The position numbers and the translations under genes were made by a program. A stretch of 41,044 nucleotides of DNA. Origin: Pseudooceanicola sp. (GTDB lineage: Bacteria; Pseudomonadota; Alphaproteobacteria; Rhodobacterales; Rhodobacteraceae). Shown one piece after another: positions 26,372-34,780 of the stretch (the first letter of the stretch is position 1; each line of letters begins with the position of its first letter). The stretch covers positions 1 through 41,044 of the forward strand of contig NZ_JARGNH010000017.1 of NCBI RefSeq assembly GCF_029213205.1, read 5' to 3'. A model generated the notes under the pieces. It made no database searches and had not been told where the DNA came from. It saw only the letters and a list, made by a program, of their open reading frames with translations.

Positions 26372-26749
26372 ATGTCATCAACTTTGGTCATCATCCTGTG
26401 GATTATCGCGGCGTTGCACGCGCTGTTCTACATCGGCGAGGCGTTTCTGTGGAAACGGCCTGCGCTGAGCCAGGCCCTGTTGCCCAAGATCAACCCGGGC
26501 AGCCGCCTCGATCGCGCCGCCGAGGCGCGGGCGCTGGATGTGCTGTTCGTCAACCAGGCTGTCTACAACCTGATGATCGCCCTCGGGGCGGTCTGGGCTG
26601 CAACCAGCGGCGCGGTGACGCTGGCGACATTCATCTGCCTGTTCGTTCTGGTTGCCGGGCTGACCCTGGCGCTGACCTCGAAACTGCGCATCGGTGCGGT
26701 CATTCAGGCGCTGCCGGGACTGATCGGGCTGGTGTTGATCCTGGGCTGA
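26372..26749 (+). CDS. DUF1304-family small membrane protein (125 aa)
   Basis: Four hydrophobic helices. The start reads MSSTLVIILWIIAALHALFYIGEAFLW, followed by the family phrase QAVYNLMIALGAVWA and a C-terminal VIQALPGLIGLVLIL. This matches DUF1304 (YqjF/YdfR-like) proteins of unknown function in the inner membrane. Two ATGs lie in frame at 26369 and 26372. GGAGG at 26360-26364 fits the second better. It ends 60 bases before rlmN. Confidence 0.75.
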   Translation: MSSTLVIILWIIAALHALFYIGEAFLWKRPALSQALLPKINPGSRLDRAAEARALDVLFVNQAVYNLMIALGAVWAATSGAVTLATFICLFVLVAGLTLALTSKLRIGAVIQALPGLIGLVLILG

Positions 26750-26809
26750 GCCCTGTTTCAATTTGCGCGCGGATCCCATATATGGCCGGACTTCCGTAGG
26801 AGCTTTCCA

Positions 26810-28018
26810 ATGTCCGAATCCCTGCCCCATGCCAGCGCGCCGATCACCCAGGATGTGGTGACAATCCCCCGCAAGGATGCGGTGGGGGATGGCCGGGTGA
26901 ATCTGGTCGGGTTGACTCGCGACGGGATGCGGGAGGCGCTGGCGGCTGCCGGGACGCCGGAAAACCAGCTGAAAATGCGGGTCAATCAGGTCTGGCAATG
27001 GGTCTATCACTGGGGCGTTCGCGACTTTGACGTGATGACCAACCTCAGCAAGGATTTCCGCCGCCTGCTGGCTGAGACCTTTGTGATCGAGCTGCCCGAG
27101 GTGGTGACCCGAGAGATTTCGGCAGACGGCACCCGCAAATATCTGGTCCGCATCGCCGGCGGGCATGAGGTCGAAACCGTCTATATCCCCGAAAGTGATC
27201 GCGGCACCCTGTGCATTTCCAGCCAGGTCGGCTGCACCCTGACCTGTTCGTTCTGCCACACCGGCACCCAGAAACTGGTGCGCAACCTGACCGCGGGCGA
27301 AATCGTCGGCCAGATCATGCTGGCGCGCGACGATCTGGGCGAATGGCCTGAACCTGGCAAGGGCACCGGCGACGCTGGCCCGCGCCTGTTGTCGAATGTG
27401 GTGCTGATGGGCATGGGTGAGCCGCTCTATAATTTCGAGGCGGTGCGCGACGCGATGCGGATCGCAATGGACGGTGAAGGCATCGCCCTGTCGCGACGCC
27501 GGATCACCCTGTCGACCAGTGGCGTGGTGCCGGAAATCGCCCGCGCCGCGACCGAAATCGGCTGTCTGCTGGCGGTGTCGTTTCATGCCACCACCGACGC
27601 GGTGCGCGACAAGCTGGTGCCGATCAACAAGCGCTGGAACATTGAAACCCTGCTCGACACCCTGCGTGACTATCCGCGCCTGTCCAATTCCGAACGCATC
27701 ACCTTTGAATACGTGATGCTGAAGGGGGTGAACGACAGCGATGCCGATGCAAGGCGGCTGGTGCAGCTGATCAGCGGCATTCCGGCCAAGATCAACCTGA
27801 TCCCGTTCAACGAATGGCCCGGCGCGCCCTATGAACGCTCGGACTGGGACCGGATTCAGGCCTTTGCCGATATCGTCCACAAGGCCGGCTATGCCAGCCC
27901 GATCCGCACCCCGCGCGGCGAGGATATCATGGCCGCCTGCGGCCAGCTGAAATCCGCCACCGAACGGGCCCGCAAGAGCCGGGCGCAAATTGCCGCCGAG
28001 GCCGGGCTGGGGGGCTGA
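26810..28018 (+). CDS. rlmN: 23S rRNA/tRNA (adenine-C2)-methyltransferase, radical SAM
   Basis: Radical-SAM enzyme that methylates C2 of A2503 in 23S rRNA and A37 in some tRNAs. The [4Fe-4S] motif CxxxCxxC is CTLTCSFC, within [20 protein letters not shown] (~residues 132-151). [22 protein letters not shown] and [20 protein letters not shown] are further RlmN blocks. The conserved C-terminal Cys for the methyl intermediate is in [11 protein letters not shown]. The 402-aa length is slightly long but normal for Rhodobacterales. Start ATG 26810 follows GTAGGAGC. The gene is directly followed by the intergenic-repeat half at 28026. Confidence 0.95.
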   Translation: MSESLPHASAPITQDVVTIPRKDAVGDGRVNLVGLTRDGMREALAAAGTPENQLKMRVNQVWQWVYHWGVRDFDVMTNLSKDFRRLLAETFVIELPEVVTREISADGTRKYLVRIAGGHEVETVYIPESDRGTLCISSQVGCTLTCSFCHTGTQKLVRNLTAGEIVGQIMLARDDLGEWPEPGKGTGDAGPRLLSNVVLMGMGEPLYNFEAVRDAMRIAMDGEGIALSRRRITLSTSGVVPEIARAATEIGCLLAVSFHATTDAVRDKLVPINKRWNIETLLDTLRDYPRLSNSERITFEYVMLKGVNDSDADARRLVQLISGIPAKINLIPFNEWPGAPYERSDWDRIQAFADIVHKAGYASPIRTPRGEDIMAACGQLKSATERARKSRAQIAAEAGLGG

Positions 28019-28025
28019 ACGGGCT

Positions 28026-28075
28026 GGGGGCGCTGCCCCCGCCGTGCGCTCTTGCATCCGCGAGACTATTTTTCT
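28026..28075. repeat. 5' half of a roseobacter-type intergenic repeat
   Basis: The hairpin GGGGGC-GCT-GCCCCC (28026-28040) is identical to that at 16748-16762, and GC-rich sequence runs on to a TATTTTT at 28067-28073. In the complete copy the hairpin is followed within 30 bases by GATATTTT and CAACCAGAGGAAG. Here the expected downstream part is missing and appears instead at 29445-29480. The last bases overlap the stop of the minus-strand membrane gene. Confidence 0.6.
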
Positions 28076-28521
28076 TCATCAATCGGCTCCTCCTCGGCCA
28101 TCGTGCATACTGTTTGGACGAGATCGTACATAATAAAAATACATTCTAGGACCGTCATAAGCGCGGCAACATGTATGATTGAAACCGCTACGGGGTTATC
28201 AGCCAAATCAGCGCGAAGAAACGATAGTAGAAAAGCAGTGACAAGCATTGATGAAAGCACAACTGCCGAGATATTCACGGCACCGCGGGCTTTTCCAAAA
28301 ACCCGAACCTTAAAACGGCGCTCAATTCGTGTATATTCTAGGTGAATCTGTATAACAGAAACCATGCTTACAGTTACCAGAACCGCAATAACATTAATAT
28401 ATTCGTGGTTCACGAAATTAATAAGAAAGTTGTTGTCAGCAAGAAATGAGGGCCAACCAATAGACACGACGAGGCCCCCTACAGCAGAGAGTATCAACGT
28501 GATGGATGGTCCTTCTCTCAT
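28066..28521 (-). CDS. four-helix membrane protein, RexB-like by topology (151 aa)
   Basis: No confident family match. Four hydrophobic segments are visible at residues ~6-23, 41-60, 82-102 and 111-138. The loop between helices 2 and 3 is strongly basic (EYTRIERRFKVRVFGKARG), which by the positive-inside rule puts it, and both termini, in the cytosol. The C-terminus is a short acidic tail (MAEEEPIDEEK). Lambda RexB (144 aa), an ion-permeable inner-membrane effector, has the same length, four helices, basic 2-3 loop and charged tail. The start overlaps the upstream gene by ATGA (28518-28521), so they are co-translated. GC is clearly lower than in the flanking genes, which indicates transfer. 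The RexB relation is inferred from layout, not from a search. Confidence 0.72.
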   Translation of the reverse strand: MREGPSITLILSAVGGLVVSIGWPSFLADNNFLINFVNHEYINVIAVLVTVSMVSVIQIHLEYTRIERRFKVRVFGKARGAVNISAVVLSSMLVTAFLLSFLRADLADNPVAVSIIHVAALMTVLECIFIMYDLVQTVCTMAEEEPIDEEK

Positions 28522-29348
28522 CTCTTGAGTCTATCTCGCATAGAGTCAGCTAGTCCATCCTTCTTCGTGCCAGATGCCCTGAAATCGTCGTCTACTTCGA
28601 TCTTTTTCACGCTGTCCTTAGAGCTAAAAACGGTTTCGTTGCTGCTTTTCGCTACAACGTCCCCGCCGCCAGCGGCAGCATATTTTTCGCGGTCTTCAAC
28701 GAAATCATTATGCAGGTCCAACCCATCTTGGTTCCCGTAGGTCTCCTTCACGCTCCGCATTTTTAGCTTTTCTTGCAAGGCACACATTGCTTCTTTTGTT
28801 GGGCTCGTCGTGTCAGGTGGGTTCGGAACAACCAGATCGAATGTAAGGCTGGTTATAGGGCCGCCATAGCTGTTCACTGCTTGCCAAAACTCTTCGCCAT
28901 CATGAACCGGGAATACATCTATCTTGTAACCACCTGGTTTGGACACTTCATTAATAGCCGTTACAAGATCTTGAATTAATGTTCGTGGCTGTGCTGATAT
29001 TTTTCTGTTCTGCTCCACCCCAACGACTTGCTCGTCATCCCCGACGTTTAAAAACAGGTTTGCTGTTTCCCATTCAATACCTTCAATTTCACGAAATGGG
29101 TCGTCTTCATCAGAGTGCTTAATTTCGTTAATCTGCCGAGCAACGATACCGGCAATGACCGTATCGTCAATCTGAGTTGGAATGAATCTCAGGAATACTC
29201 CCTTTCTCGGCTCGTAGCTGAATGCATCGCCAAACCACTTGAATAGATAGTCGATCCTCTCAAGGAGTTGAAACCTTGTGTCGTTCTCTTCAAATAAGTT
29301 TGGAGCGTTTCGCTCCGATAACGAAAGTCGAAATAGGTGTAGAATCAT
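28518..29348 (-). CDS. soluble partner protein, RexA-like by size and context (276 aa)
   Basis: No confident family match. ATG 29348 has a near-perfect GGAGG 6 bases upstream, so the longer frame to 29489 is rejected. The product has no signal peptide or membrane helix. Residues ~1-60 are an alpha/beta start (MILHLFRLSLSERN, then RKGVFLRFIP). Residues ~95-175 alternate strands and helices (ANLFLNVGDDEQVVGVEQ, PRTLIQDLVTAINEV, YKIDVFPVHD, ITSLTFDLVVPNP). The C-terminal ~60 residues are charged and contain AAAGGGDVVAKSS. Lambda RexA (~279 aa) shows a similar order (a ..FLFVEGDTIGFA.. strand pair, then a helix, then ..VQIEPLM..), but the likeness is too weak for proof. It is followed by the four-helix gene with an ATGA overlap. 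Codon use is AT-richer than its neighbours. I infer a DNA- or phage-sensing role only from this analogy. Confidence 0.7.
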   Translation of the reverse strand: MILHLFRLSLSERNAPNLFEENDTRFQLLERIDYLFKWFGDAFSYEPRKGVFLRFIPTQIDDTVIAGIVARQINEIKHSDEDDPFREIEGIEWETANLFLNVGDDEQVVGVEQNRKISAQPRTLIQDLVTAINEVSKPGGYKIDVFPVHDGEEFWQAVNSYGGPITSLTFDLVVPNPPDTTSPTKEAMCALQEKLKMRSVKETYGNQDGLDLHNDFVEDREKYAAAGGGDVVAKSSNETVFSSKDSVKKIEVDDDFRASGTKKDGLADSMRDRLKR

Positions 29349-29410
29349 TGAAGACCTCCAATGTGAAAGGAGATTAGGCTTGCAGCCCTTTCGCGATTTT
29401 GCAACAAAAT

Positions 29411-29428
29411 TGACGCGCATTGGCGTCA
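29411..29428. promoter_or_regulatory. inverted repeat upstream of the RexAB-like pair
   Basis: TGACGC (29411-29416) and GCGTCA (29423-29428) are perfect 6-bp arms around GCATTG, 63 bases ahead of the start at 29348. AT-rich sequence with a TTG-type -35 candidate lies on both sides. It is a plausible operator for the two-gene unit. No regulator gene is adjacent. Confidence 0.35.
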
Positions 29429-29444
29429 GTGACAACCTATGCTG

Positions 29445-29480
29445 AGGGGATATGCCCCATATTTTTGACCAGAGGAAGCC
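29445..29480. repeat. 3' half of a roseobacter-type intergenic repeat
   Basis: The sequence AGGGGATATGCCCCATATTTTTGACC, AGAGGAAGC matches the end of the complete copy at 16748-16810 (GGGATATTTTCAACCAGAGGAAGC). The 5' hairpin half is absent here and lies at 28026-28040. TATTTTT occurs at 29460-29466 and again at 28067-28073, so the intervening 1.4 kb looks inserted within one repeat. Confidence 0.6.
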
Positions 29481-29587
29481 GCACGGCACGCGCCTTGCGG
29501 GTCACGACTGGGCGACGGGAGTGAAACAGGGGTTTTCTTTTGCCGCGGTGCTGCCATCTAATACCCGGTGATTGAGGAGTGATGCCG

Positions 29588-30037
29588 ATGACCGCCTACC
29601 GCAAAGATCCCGACGCCATCGCGGCGCTGACCCCGGAGCAATTCCGGGTGACCCAGGAAAGCGGCACCGAGCGACCGGGGACCGGCGTCTATCTGTCCAA
29701 CAAGAAACCGGGGATCTATGTCGACGTGGTGTCGGGCGAACCCCTGTTTGCCTCGTCTGACAAATATGAAAGTGGCTGTGGCTGGCCCAGCTTTACCAAG
29801 CCGATCGAACCGGCCCATGTCGCCGAATTGCGGGACGCCAGCCACGGGATGATCCGTGTCGAGGTGCGCTCCGCCCATGGCGACAGCCATCTTGGCCATG
29901 TGTTTCCCGACGGCCCGCGCGACCGGGGCGGGCTGCGCTATTGCATCAACTCCGCCTCGCTGCGGTTCGTGCATCGCGATGACATGCAGGCCGAAGGCTA
30001 TGGCGCCTATCTCGATCAGGTGGAGGACGGGCAATGA
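29588..30037 (+). CDS. msrB: peptide-methionine (R)-S-oxide reductase
   Basis: Reduces the R epimer of methionine sulfoxide in proteins, with thioredoxin as reductant. The catalytic Cys119 is in [14 protein letters not shown] and the probable resolving Cys64 in [24 protein letters not shown] is another signature. The two CxxC zinc motifs of many MsrB proteins are absent ([10 protein letters not shown] in place of the first), so this is the zinc-free form. The start at 29588 is favoured by GAGGAG 8 bases upstream over the ATG at 29582. The 149-aa length is normal. It overlaps msrA by 4 bases. Confidence 0.94.
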   Translation: MTAYRKDPDAIAALTPEQFRVTQESGTERPGTGVYLSNKKPGIYVDVVSGEPLFASSDKYESGCGWPSFTKPIEPAHVAELRDASHGMIRVEVRSAHGDSHLGHVFPDGPRDRGGLRYCINSASLRFVHRDDMQAEGYGAYLDQVEDGQ

Positions 30038-30540
30038 CCACACAGCGCGCAATTCTGGCAGGGGGCTGCTTCTGGGGTATGCAGGATCTGATCCGCAGGC
30101 TGCCCGGGGTTCAACGCACCCGGGTCGGTTACACCGGCGGTGACGTGCCCAACGCGACCTACCGCAACCATGGCAGCCATGCCGAAGCCATCGAGATCTG
30201 GTTTGACCCCGGCACGATCAGCTATCGCCAGATCCTCGAATTCTTCTTTCAGATCCACGACCCGACCACGTTGAACCGGCAGGGCAATGACCTCGGCTTG
30301 TCCTATCGCTCGGCGATCTATTATCTCGATGCGGCGCAGCAGCACACCGCCCGGGACACCATCGCCGATGTCGAGGCCTCTGGCATCTGGCCCGGACGGG
30401 TGGTGACCGAGGTCGAACCGGCCAGCGACTTCTGGGAGGCCGAGCCGGAGCATCAGGATTACCTTGAGCGGATTCCAAATGGCTATACCTGCCATTTCCC
30501 GCGCCCGAACTGGGTGTTGCCCCGCCGCGCCGCCGAATAG
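30034..30540 (+). CDS. msrA: peptide-methionine (S)-S-oxide reductase
   Basis: Reduces the S epimer of methionine sulfoxide, completing the pair with msrB. The catalytic motif GCFWGMQD has the active Cys12. Family blocks are [44 protein letters not shown] and [20 protein letters not shown], the last containing a likely resolving Cys. The 168-aa length suits short cytosolic MsrA. The start overlaps the msrB stop by ATGA, so the two are translated together. The order msrB-msrA is common in proteobacteria. Confidence 0.95.
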   Translation: MTTQRAILAGGCFWGMQDLIRRLPGVQRTRVGYTGGDVPNATYRNHGSHAEAIEIWFDPGTISYRQILEFFFQIHDPTTLNRQGNDLGLSYRSAIYYLDAAQQHTARDTIADVEASGIWPGRVVTEVEPASDFWEAEPEHQDYLERIPNGYTCHFPRPNWVLPRRAAE

Positions 30541-30692
30541 GCGCGCGCCGGTGGCCGGATTCGGTGCCGCACTGCCGCATTTGCCACATCGCCAAGTTAA
30601 TTTGCCCGCGAGCCTTGCGGGAATCGGCTGAGTCACAGAACTTGCCCGCAAGCGAACAGGCCGGCACCCGGTCGGCATTGTGGGAGAATGGA

Positions 30693-32315
30693 ATGACACG
30701 ATTTGCAACTGGGGCGGGCCTCAGCCTGGTCCGGACCCTCAGATTGGTTGGATTGGCGGCGGTCTTGATCCAGGCGCCGGTGGCGATGGCCGAAGAGGTT
30801 GCCTCGCCCTACGAGTTGCAACCGAACGATTTCGAGAATTTCTCCACCTCCAATTTCCTGCCGCGCGGCACCTTCAAACTGGATGGCGGCACCCTGCAGG
30901 CCGACCCGTCGATTTCCACCCCCGGCACCGGCAACCAGCTGTATTATGCCCGGCTGGCCTATGCCCCGATCGACGGGCTGGAATTCGGCGTCGCCTACCA
31001 GCATTTCGTCGATCCGCCGGTCAAGCCGATTGCCGGTTACACTGGCGGATCCAAGATGACCGGTGGCGGGTTGAGCGCCAAGCTGCGTCTCTATCAGGGC
31101 GGGCGGCTGAGTGTTTCGGCCCAGGTTGCGGCGGAAATGATGCGCTTTCAGGCGCCGTTCTTTGGCAGCACCGCAAACAAATACCTGATGATCGGCTCGG
31201 CGCATTTGCCGCTGACCTATGACATCACCCCGACCCTGCAGGCGCATCTGACGCCGGGGATTTCGATTTTTCCGAACAGCCGCGGCGGCAGCCGGTTCTA
31301 TGGCAAGGTCGCCAGCATCGGTGCCGGTCTGTCGTGGAAACCGACGCCGCGCACTTTGGTCTATGGCACAATCACCCAGCCGCTGACCGGGGCGAATACG
31401 ATTTTCTCGGATGGCAGCTATGGCCGCCGTCCCGTCGTCACCTTTGGCGGGCGCTACAACGTCGCCCCGAATTCGTCGATTGAAGCCTATGCCACCAATG
31501 GCATCGGTGTGACCCGCACCACCGGTGTGCTGACCCATTTCCCGGACGGCGATTTCCTGGTGATCGGGCTGAAATTTGGCTACACTTTCGGCCGTGGCTC
31601 GTCTGAGCGTTTGCCCTATGGCCGCCGGCCCGAGACCCGGGTCACCGATGATCAGCGGTCCTTTGCCGGTGACGGCTTTACCCTGCTTGGTGCCCGGATC
31701 CGCGAACGTGGCACCGGCGAGCTGACCGCCTTTGGCGGCACCCACGGCGCCTATGGCATGCGGGCGATGCTGGCCATCGACCATTTCACCGAGGTCGGGT
31801 TCAGCTATGAAAGCATCGCCAATGACGGCAGCGGCTCGATCGGCAAATTGCTGAGCGGCCGCGACCGCTGGACCGGCCATGCCAAACAGCAATTCCTCGA
31901 ACAGATCGACGGCGACCCGGTGTCGCTGGCGCTGAGCGTTTCGATGGGCCGTGACCTGAACCAGCGCGGCGTGTTCTTTGCCGCCCTGCCGGTGATGCGC
32001 GAGCTGAATTCCCGCACCGCGATCAAGCTGGTGCCGAAGCTGGCGCTCTACGGCAATAACGAAGAGCTCGGCCTCGGCTTCGGCGCGAATTTCACCGTGT
32101 CAAAGAACATCACCCTGATCGGCGAATACACCCTGCGCAACAACGGCGCCCATATCTGGGCGGCCGGGGCCAAGGCCCGGGTGCCGAATGCCCCGATCGA
32201 GGTCAGCCTGCACGCCACCAATGCGCTGGGTGCCTATGGGGTGAATTCGATGACCTCGCAAAGCGACCCCAAGATCGTGCTGTCGGTGTCGCTGCTGCAA
32301 AAGCTGTTCCGCTAA
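30693..32315 (+). CDS. outer-membrane beta-barrel protein (540 aa), unknown function
   Basis: ATG 30693 with GGGAGA upstream gives a signal peptide (TLRLVGLAAVLIQAPVAMA|EE, cut at ~31). The mature protein is a long succession of short amphipathic strands with aromatic ends and Gly/Asn turns (for example LEFGVAYQHF, LSAKLRLYQGGRLSVSAQV, TLVYGTITQPL, FLVIGLKFGYTFGRG), ending in LSVSLLQKLFR. The pattern is that of a large outer-membrane barrel, possibly of the YjbH or porin-like class, but no family is certain. Residues ~350-390 may form a plug or periplasmic loop. It stands alone, with 150 bases of non-coding sequence before it. Confidence 0.7.
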   Translation: MTRFATGAGLSLVRTLRLVGLAAVLIQAPVAMAEEVASPYELQPNDFENFSTSNFLPRGTFKLDGGTLQADPSISTPGTGNQLYYARLAYAPIDGLEFGVAYQHFVDPPVKPIAGYTGGSKMTGGGLSAKLRLYQGGRLSVSAQVAAEMMRFQAPFFGSTANKYLMIGSAHLPLTYDITPTLQAHLTPGISIFPNSRGGSRFYGKVASIGAGLSWKPTPRTLVYGTITQPLTGANTIFSDGSYGRRPVVTFGGRYNVAPNSSIEAYATNGIGVTRTTGVLTHFPDGDFLVIGLKFGYTFGRGSSERLPYGRRPETRVTDDQRSFAGDGFTLLGARIRERGTGELTAFGGTHGAYGMRAMLAIDHFTEVGFSYESIANDGSGSIGKLLSGRDRWTGHAKQQFLEQIDGDPVSLALSVSMGRDLNQRGVFFAALPVMRELNSRTAIKLVPKLALYGNNEELGLGFGANFTVSKNITLIGEYTLRNNGAHIWAAGAKARVPNAPIEVSLHATNALGAYGVNSMTSQSDPKIVLSVSLLQKLFR

Positions 32316-32516
32316 GGTTCAGTGCCGGATCAATGCAAACGGCCTGCCAACCAGCGCGCCGTTTGCACAGCATGGCAGAGGTTCTGCCCCAGGGCGTCGG
32401 GATCTGGATCTCAGTTACACACTCGGCCTGAGATTTCGCGCCGCATCCATCGCCAGCGGCCTTTGCGGCATCAAAGGCGTAAAGAATGCATTGCCCAATC
32501 GAAGGCAGAACGCGGC
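32316..32516. other. non-coding gap after the barrel gene
   Basis: I see no convincing gene in these 201 bases. The minus strand keeps one frame open from the neighbouring Hint gene region, with several cysteines, but it has no start signal of its own and overlaps both flanking genes. No strong hairpin with a U-tract follows the barrel stop. Confidence 0.5.
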
Positions 32517-33701
32517 CTACCCGCCGCAGAGTATCTCGGCGCGGGGCTGAGGCAACGACTCGGCTTCGAATGCCTTCATCGCAGGGGCCATATCCCATCT
32601 GCTGATTTGGTTGCGCTCAGGACGCCCCTTGTCCTTGAGATACTTGGCAAGATTGCGTTTCACAGCGCTCACGGTCAGGCAGTCCCGGGCAGGCGGGCCG
32701 TTCAGAGCCGCATCGGGCGTCAGGGCAGCCCCGAATATTTCGGTCACCTCCTGCCGCTCGGCGGCGTTCAAGGCGGTCATGGCCAATGGCCCCAACAACA
32801 ATGATTCAGCCAGGCCGCCATTGGCGGTGACAACCTCGTGCCGGTCGCAGGCGAAGTGAACCCAGGTGATTTCCCTTTTGCGCCTCATGCGGCGGATGCC
32901 CGGCAGCTCCGTCAGGGATTTTGCGGGCACGAAGGCCTCGCTGGCGAAGACCCGCTGCAACTGTCCGCCACCGCCGACAAGAATGCGGTGCTGCGGCGAC
33001 ACGACCAGATCGTATGCGGGCAGGTTCCGGCCCAATGCACCGGCCTTGACAAGCACCGGATTGGTCGCGTCCTCGCGCCCGTCCAGCGGATGGGTGTGGC
33101 TGCGGGTCCATCGGACAGTTTGCGGCCCATGGTCGAGGGTGTTGACGCGGTCGCCGGGTGTCAGGCTCTCCACCCGACGCTCGCCTTCAGGTGTCTTGAT
33201 CAATGTGCCTTCAGCGTAACAGACGAACTGTACCTCGTCGTAATCGGACTGGTAGATCCCTGCATATCCGTCGCTATCCACGCCAGCCAGCTTGAAGCTT
33301 TTGATCCCCTGACTGCCAAGGATGGTGTACCCGTCCCAGGGCAGTGCAAAGACGTCGCCATTGGTGGTCTGGATGACATCAAGCTTTACCTTGGCCATGC
33401 TGCCGTCCATGAACGTGACCAGCGTTTCGTACAGCACGATACTATCAAGGCTCGTGGTCACAGGCCCGGCGCCAACATCATAGGTCAGCGTGCCGTAGCC
33501 GGTTCCGTGATGATCCAGATCCAGATCATCCACTGGACTGTCTGAATCGATTGTTACGACATCTTCCTTGAGCGGATTGGCGTCCGAGCCATAGGTGCCC
33601 AGCAAGCTGGCCTTGTTTTCGATGGTGTAGTTGGACTCATCGGTGTCGATATCGGGCATGTTGCCGAGAAAAATGGCCGAAAGATCTATATTATATGCCA
33701 C
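32517..33701 (-). CDS. Hint-domain protein (394 aa)
   Basis: The N-terminal ~155 residues are an acidic, beta-rich domain (MAYNIDLSAIFLGNMPDIDTD ...). The Hint fold begins at Cys161 in FVCYAEGTLIKTPEGERRVE, followed by SLTPGDRVNTLDHG and a second conserved block VVSPQHRILV with the His of the autoprocessing site. The rest (to 394) includes NGGLAESLL and a charged tail. Such stand-alone Hint proteins are frequent in roseobacters. They resemble hedgehog/intein autoproteolytic domains but lack a clear C-terminal His-Asn splice junction, so self-cleavage rather than splicing is more likely. There is no signal peptide. Biological role and substrate are unknown. It begins 410 bases from the next gene. 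Confidence 0.85.
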   Translation of the reverse strand: MAYNIDLSAIFLGNMPDIDTDESNYTIENKASLLGTYGSDANPLKEDVVTIDSDSPVDDLDLDHHGTGYGTLTYDVGAGPVTTSLDSIVLYETLVTFMDGSMAKVKLDVIQTTNGDVFALPWDGYTILGSQGIKSFKLAGVDSDGYAGIYQSDYDEVQFVCYAEGTLIKTPEGERRVESLTPGDRVNTLDHGPQTVRWTRSHTHPLDGREDATNPVLVKAGALGRNLPAYDLVVSPQHRILVGGGGQLQRVFASEAFVPAKSLTELPGIRRMRRKREITWVHFACDRHEVVTANGGLAESLLLGPLAMTALNAAERQEVTEIFGAALTPDAALNGPPARDCLTVSAVKRNLAKYLKDKGRPERNQISRWDMAPAMKAFEAESLPQPRAEILCGG

Positions 33702-34112
33702 CTCAGATCCCCCACCTATGCGCCCAGGCTATCCCTAGTTGTGTACAGCATAACATACCATAAATGGTGTGGAATCCGGCCAATCCGCCTTTGCCTTGCA
33801 GCGTGGCTGTTTAGACAAACCGCAGCATTTGCAATATCGGGATTCAAGGCGCCATTGTCGGGTTGCGCGCTGCAATACGACAAAATGCAGACGGCCCGCC
33901 GATTGGTGGGCCGTTTTGTTGCTTGTGGTGCGGGTATTGCACTGGCGCGTGGTGTTCTGGATGTCAGCTATGCGGACAAACCTGCCGCCAATGGCAATTG
34001 TTTGATTGCTGCACACTCATTCATTTACTTTGAAAAAAGTCCACGACACCAGACAGCAAAGGACACGGCTCGATTCACGCATCGCGCATTCCGTCAAAAG
34101 GTCCGAGCACAT
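33702..34112. other. intergenic stretch, AT-richer, one terminator-like hairpin
   Basis: These 411 bases hold no frame with a ribosome binding site and credible composition on either strand. The segment includes the hairpin at 33891-33914 and upstream sequence for the Hint gene on the minus strand. Low GC compared with the neighbours suggests non-native or decayed sequence. Confidence 0.5.
33891..33914. terminator. rho-independent terminator-like hairpin
   Basis: ACGGCCCGCC (33891-33900) and GGTGGGCCGT (33905-33914) form a 10-bp stem with one mismatch and a 4-base loop. TTTGTTGCTT follows on the plus strand, and on the minus strand CTGCATTTTG follows. It could stop leftward transcripts from the YHYH remnant, or rightward ones. 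Confidence 0.6.
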
Positions 34113-34718
34113 TTAATTTCTCGTCATGAACTCCGGGGTCACTTCGCCTTTGAAGCAACGCGGGAAGTAGGGGTAGGTATCCGTGGCGAAATAGGTATAG
34201 GTGCCGTTCAATATGCGCCCGTTGCATTCGTCGAGCGTCCCGCTTCCGACGATATGTTCGAAGTCCTGCTCGTAGGTTCCGTCATATGCATCGCCTGGAG
34301 GGTTTGGGCGCATCCCTGATTTCAACTGCCATGAAGAGGTTGCCGTCGAGGGGCTATACTTTATCTCGAATCCATCCGGCGCGTATCCAATCAACTGGCC
34401 ACCTTGGGACGCGATCAAATCAGTAGAAACGCCGTGGTAATGATACAAACCTGATCTGTCGACATGGGCATTTTGATCGTCCATGCCCAGGCTGCGGGGG
34501 TTGTGCATGGCTTGCTGACGCCACCCGCTGGACGGGTCCTGGCTGATTCCTCGACGCCCATTCGGGTCATAATAGCCCGCCGTGTAGGGACGAATTGGAA
34601 CTCCGGTAACTGACACCCCGACAGTCATCAGACCGCCGGTCACCGTTTGGGCCATGCGAGGCGACGTTGGAAAATGCATGCTCTGCAGCAAGGAGTAGGT
34701 TATTCGCGACGCCAGCAA
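34113..34718 (-). pseudogene. YHYH-domain protein, 5'-truncated
   Basis: The downstream part is a typical YHYH-domain protein: HVDRSGLYHYHGVST, QLIGYAPDGFEIKY, YDGTYEQDFEHI, SGTLDECNGR and FATDTYPYFPRCFKG. These proteins are normally longer and exported, with a signal peptide and ~80-100 further N-terminal residues. Here similarity starts at about MHFPTSPRMAQTV (ATG 34679), which corresponds to the middle of the usual protein. Further upstream the frame stays open but reads a non-conserved Cys-rich stretch (VGCCCSLLASR) up to the end of matB, with no signal peptide or ribosome binding site. It is therefore probably a remnant joined to unrelated sequence. The function of intact members is not known. 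The start is given as the TTG at 34718, the outermost plausible one. Confidence 0.7.
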
Positions 34719-34780
34719 ACTGCAGCAGCAGCCAACCAGGCGTCCGCAGGTCGCAATCGTGGATACCTTAGTGCCCGACC

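Noticed and set aside
32203-32598. Minus-strand frame across the gap after the barrel gene
   Set aside because: It overlaps the ends of two supported genes, has no start signal and its Cys-rich stretch matches nothing I know.
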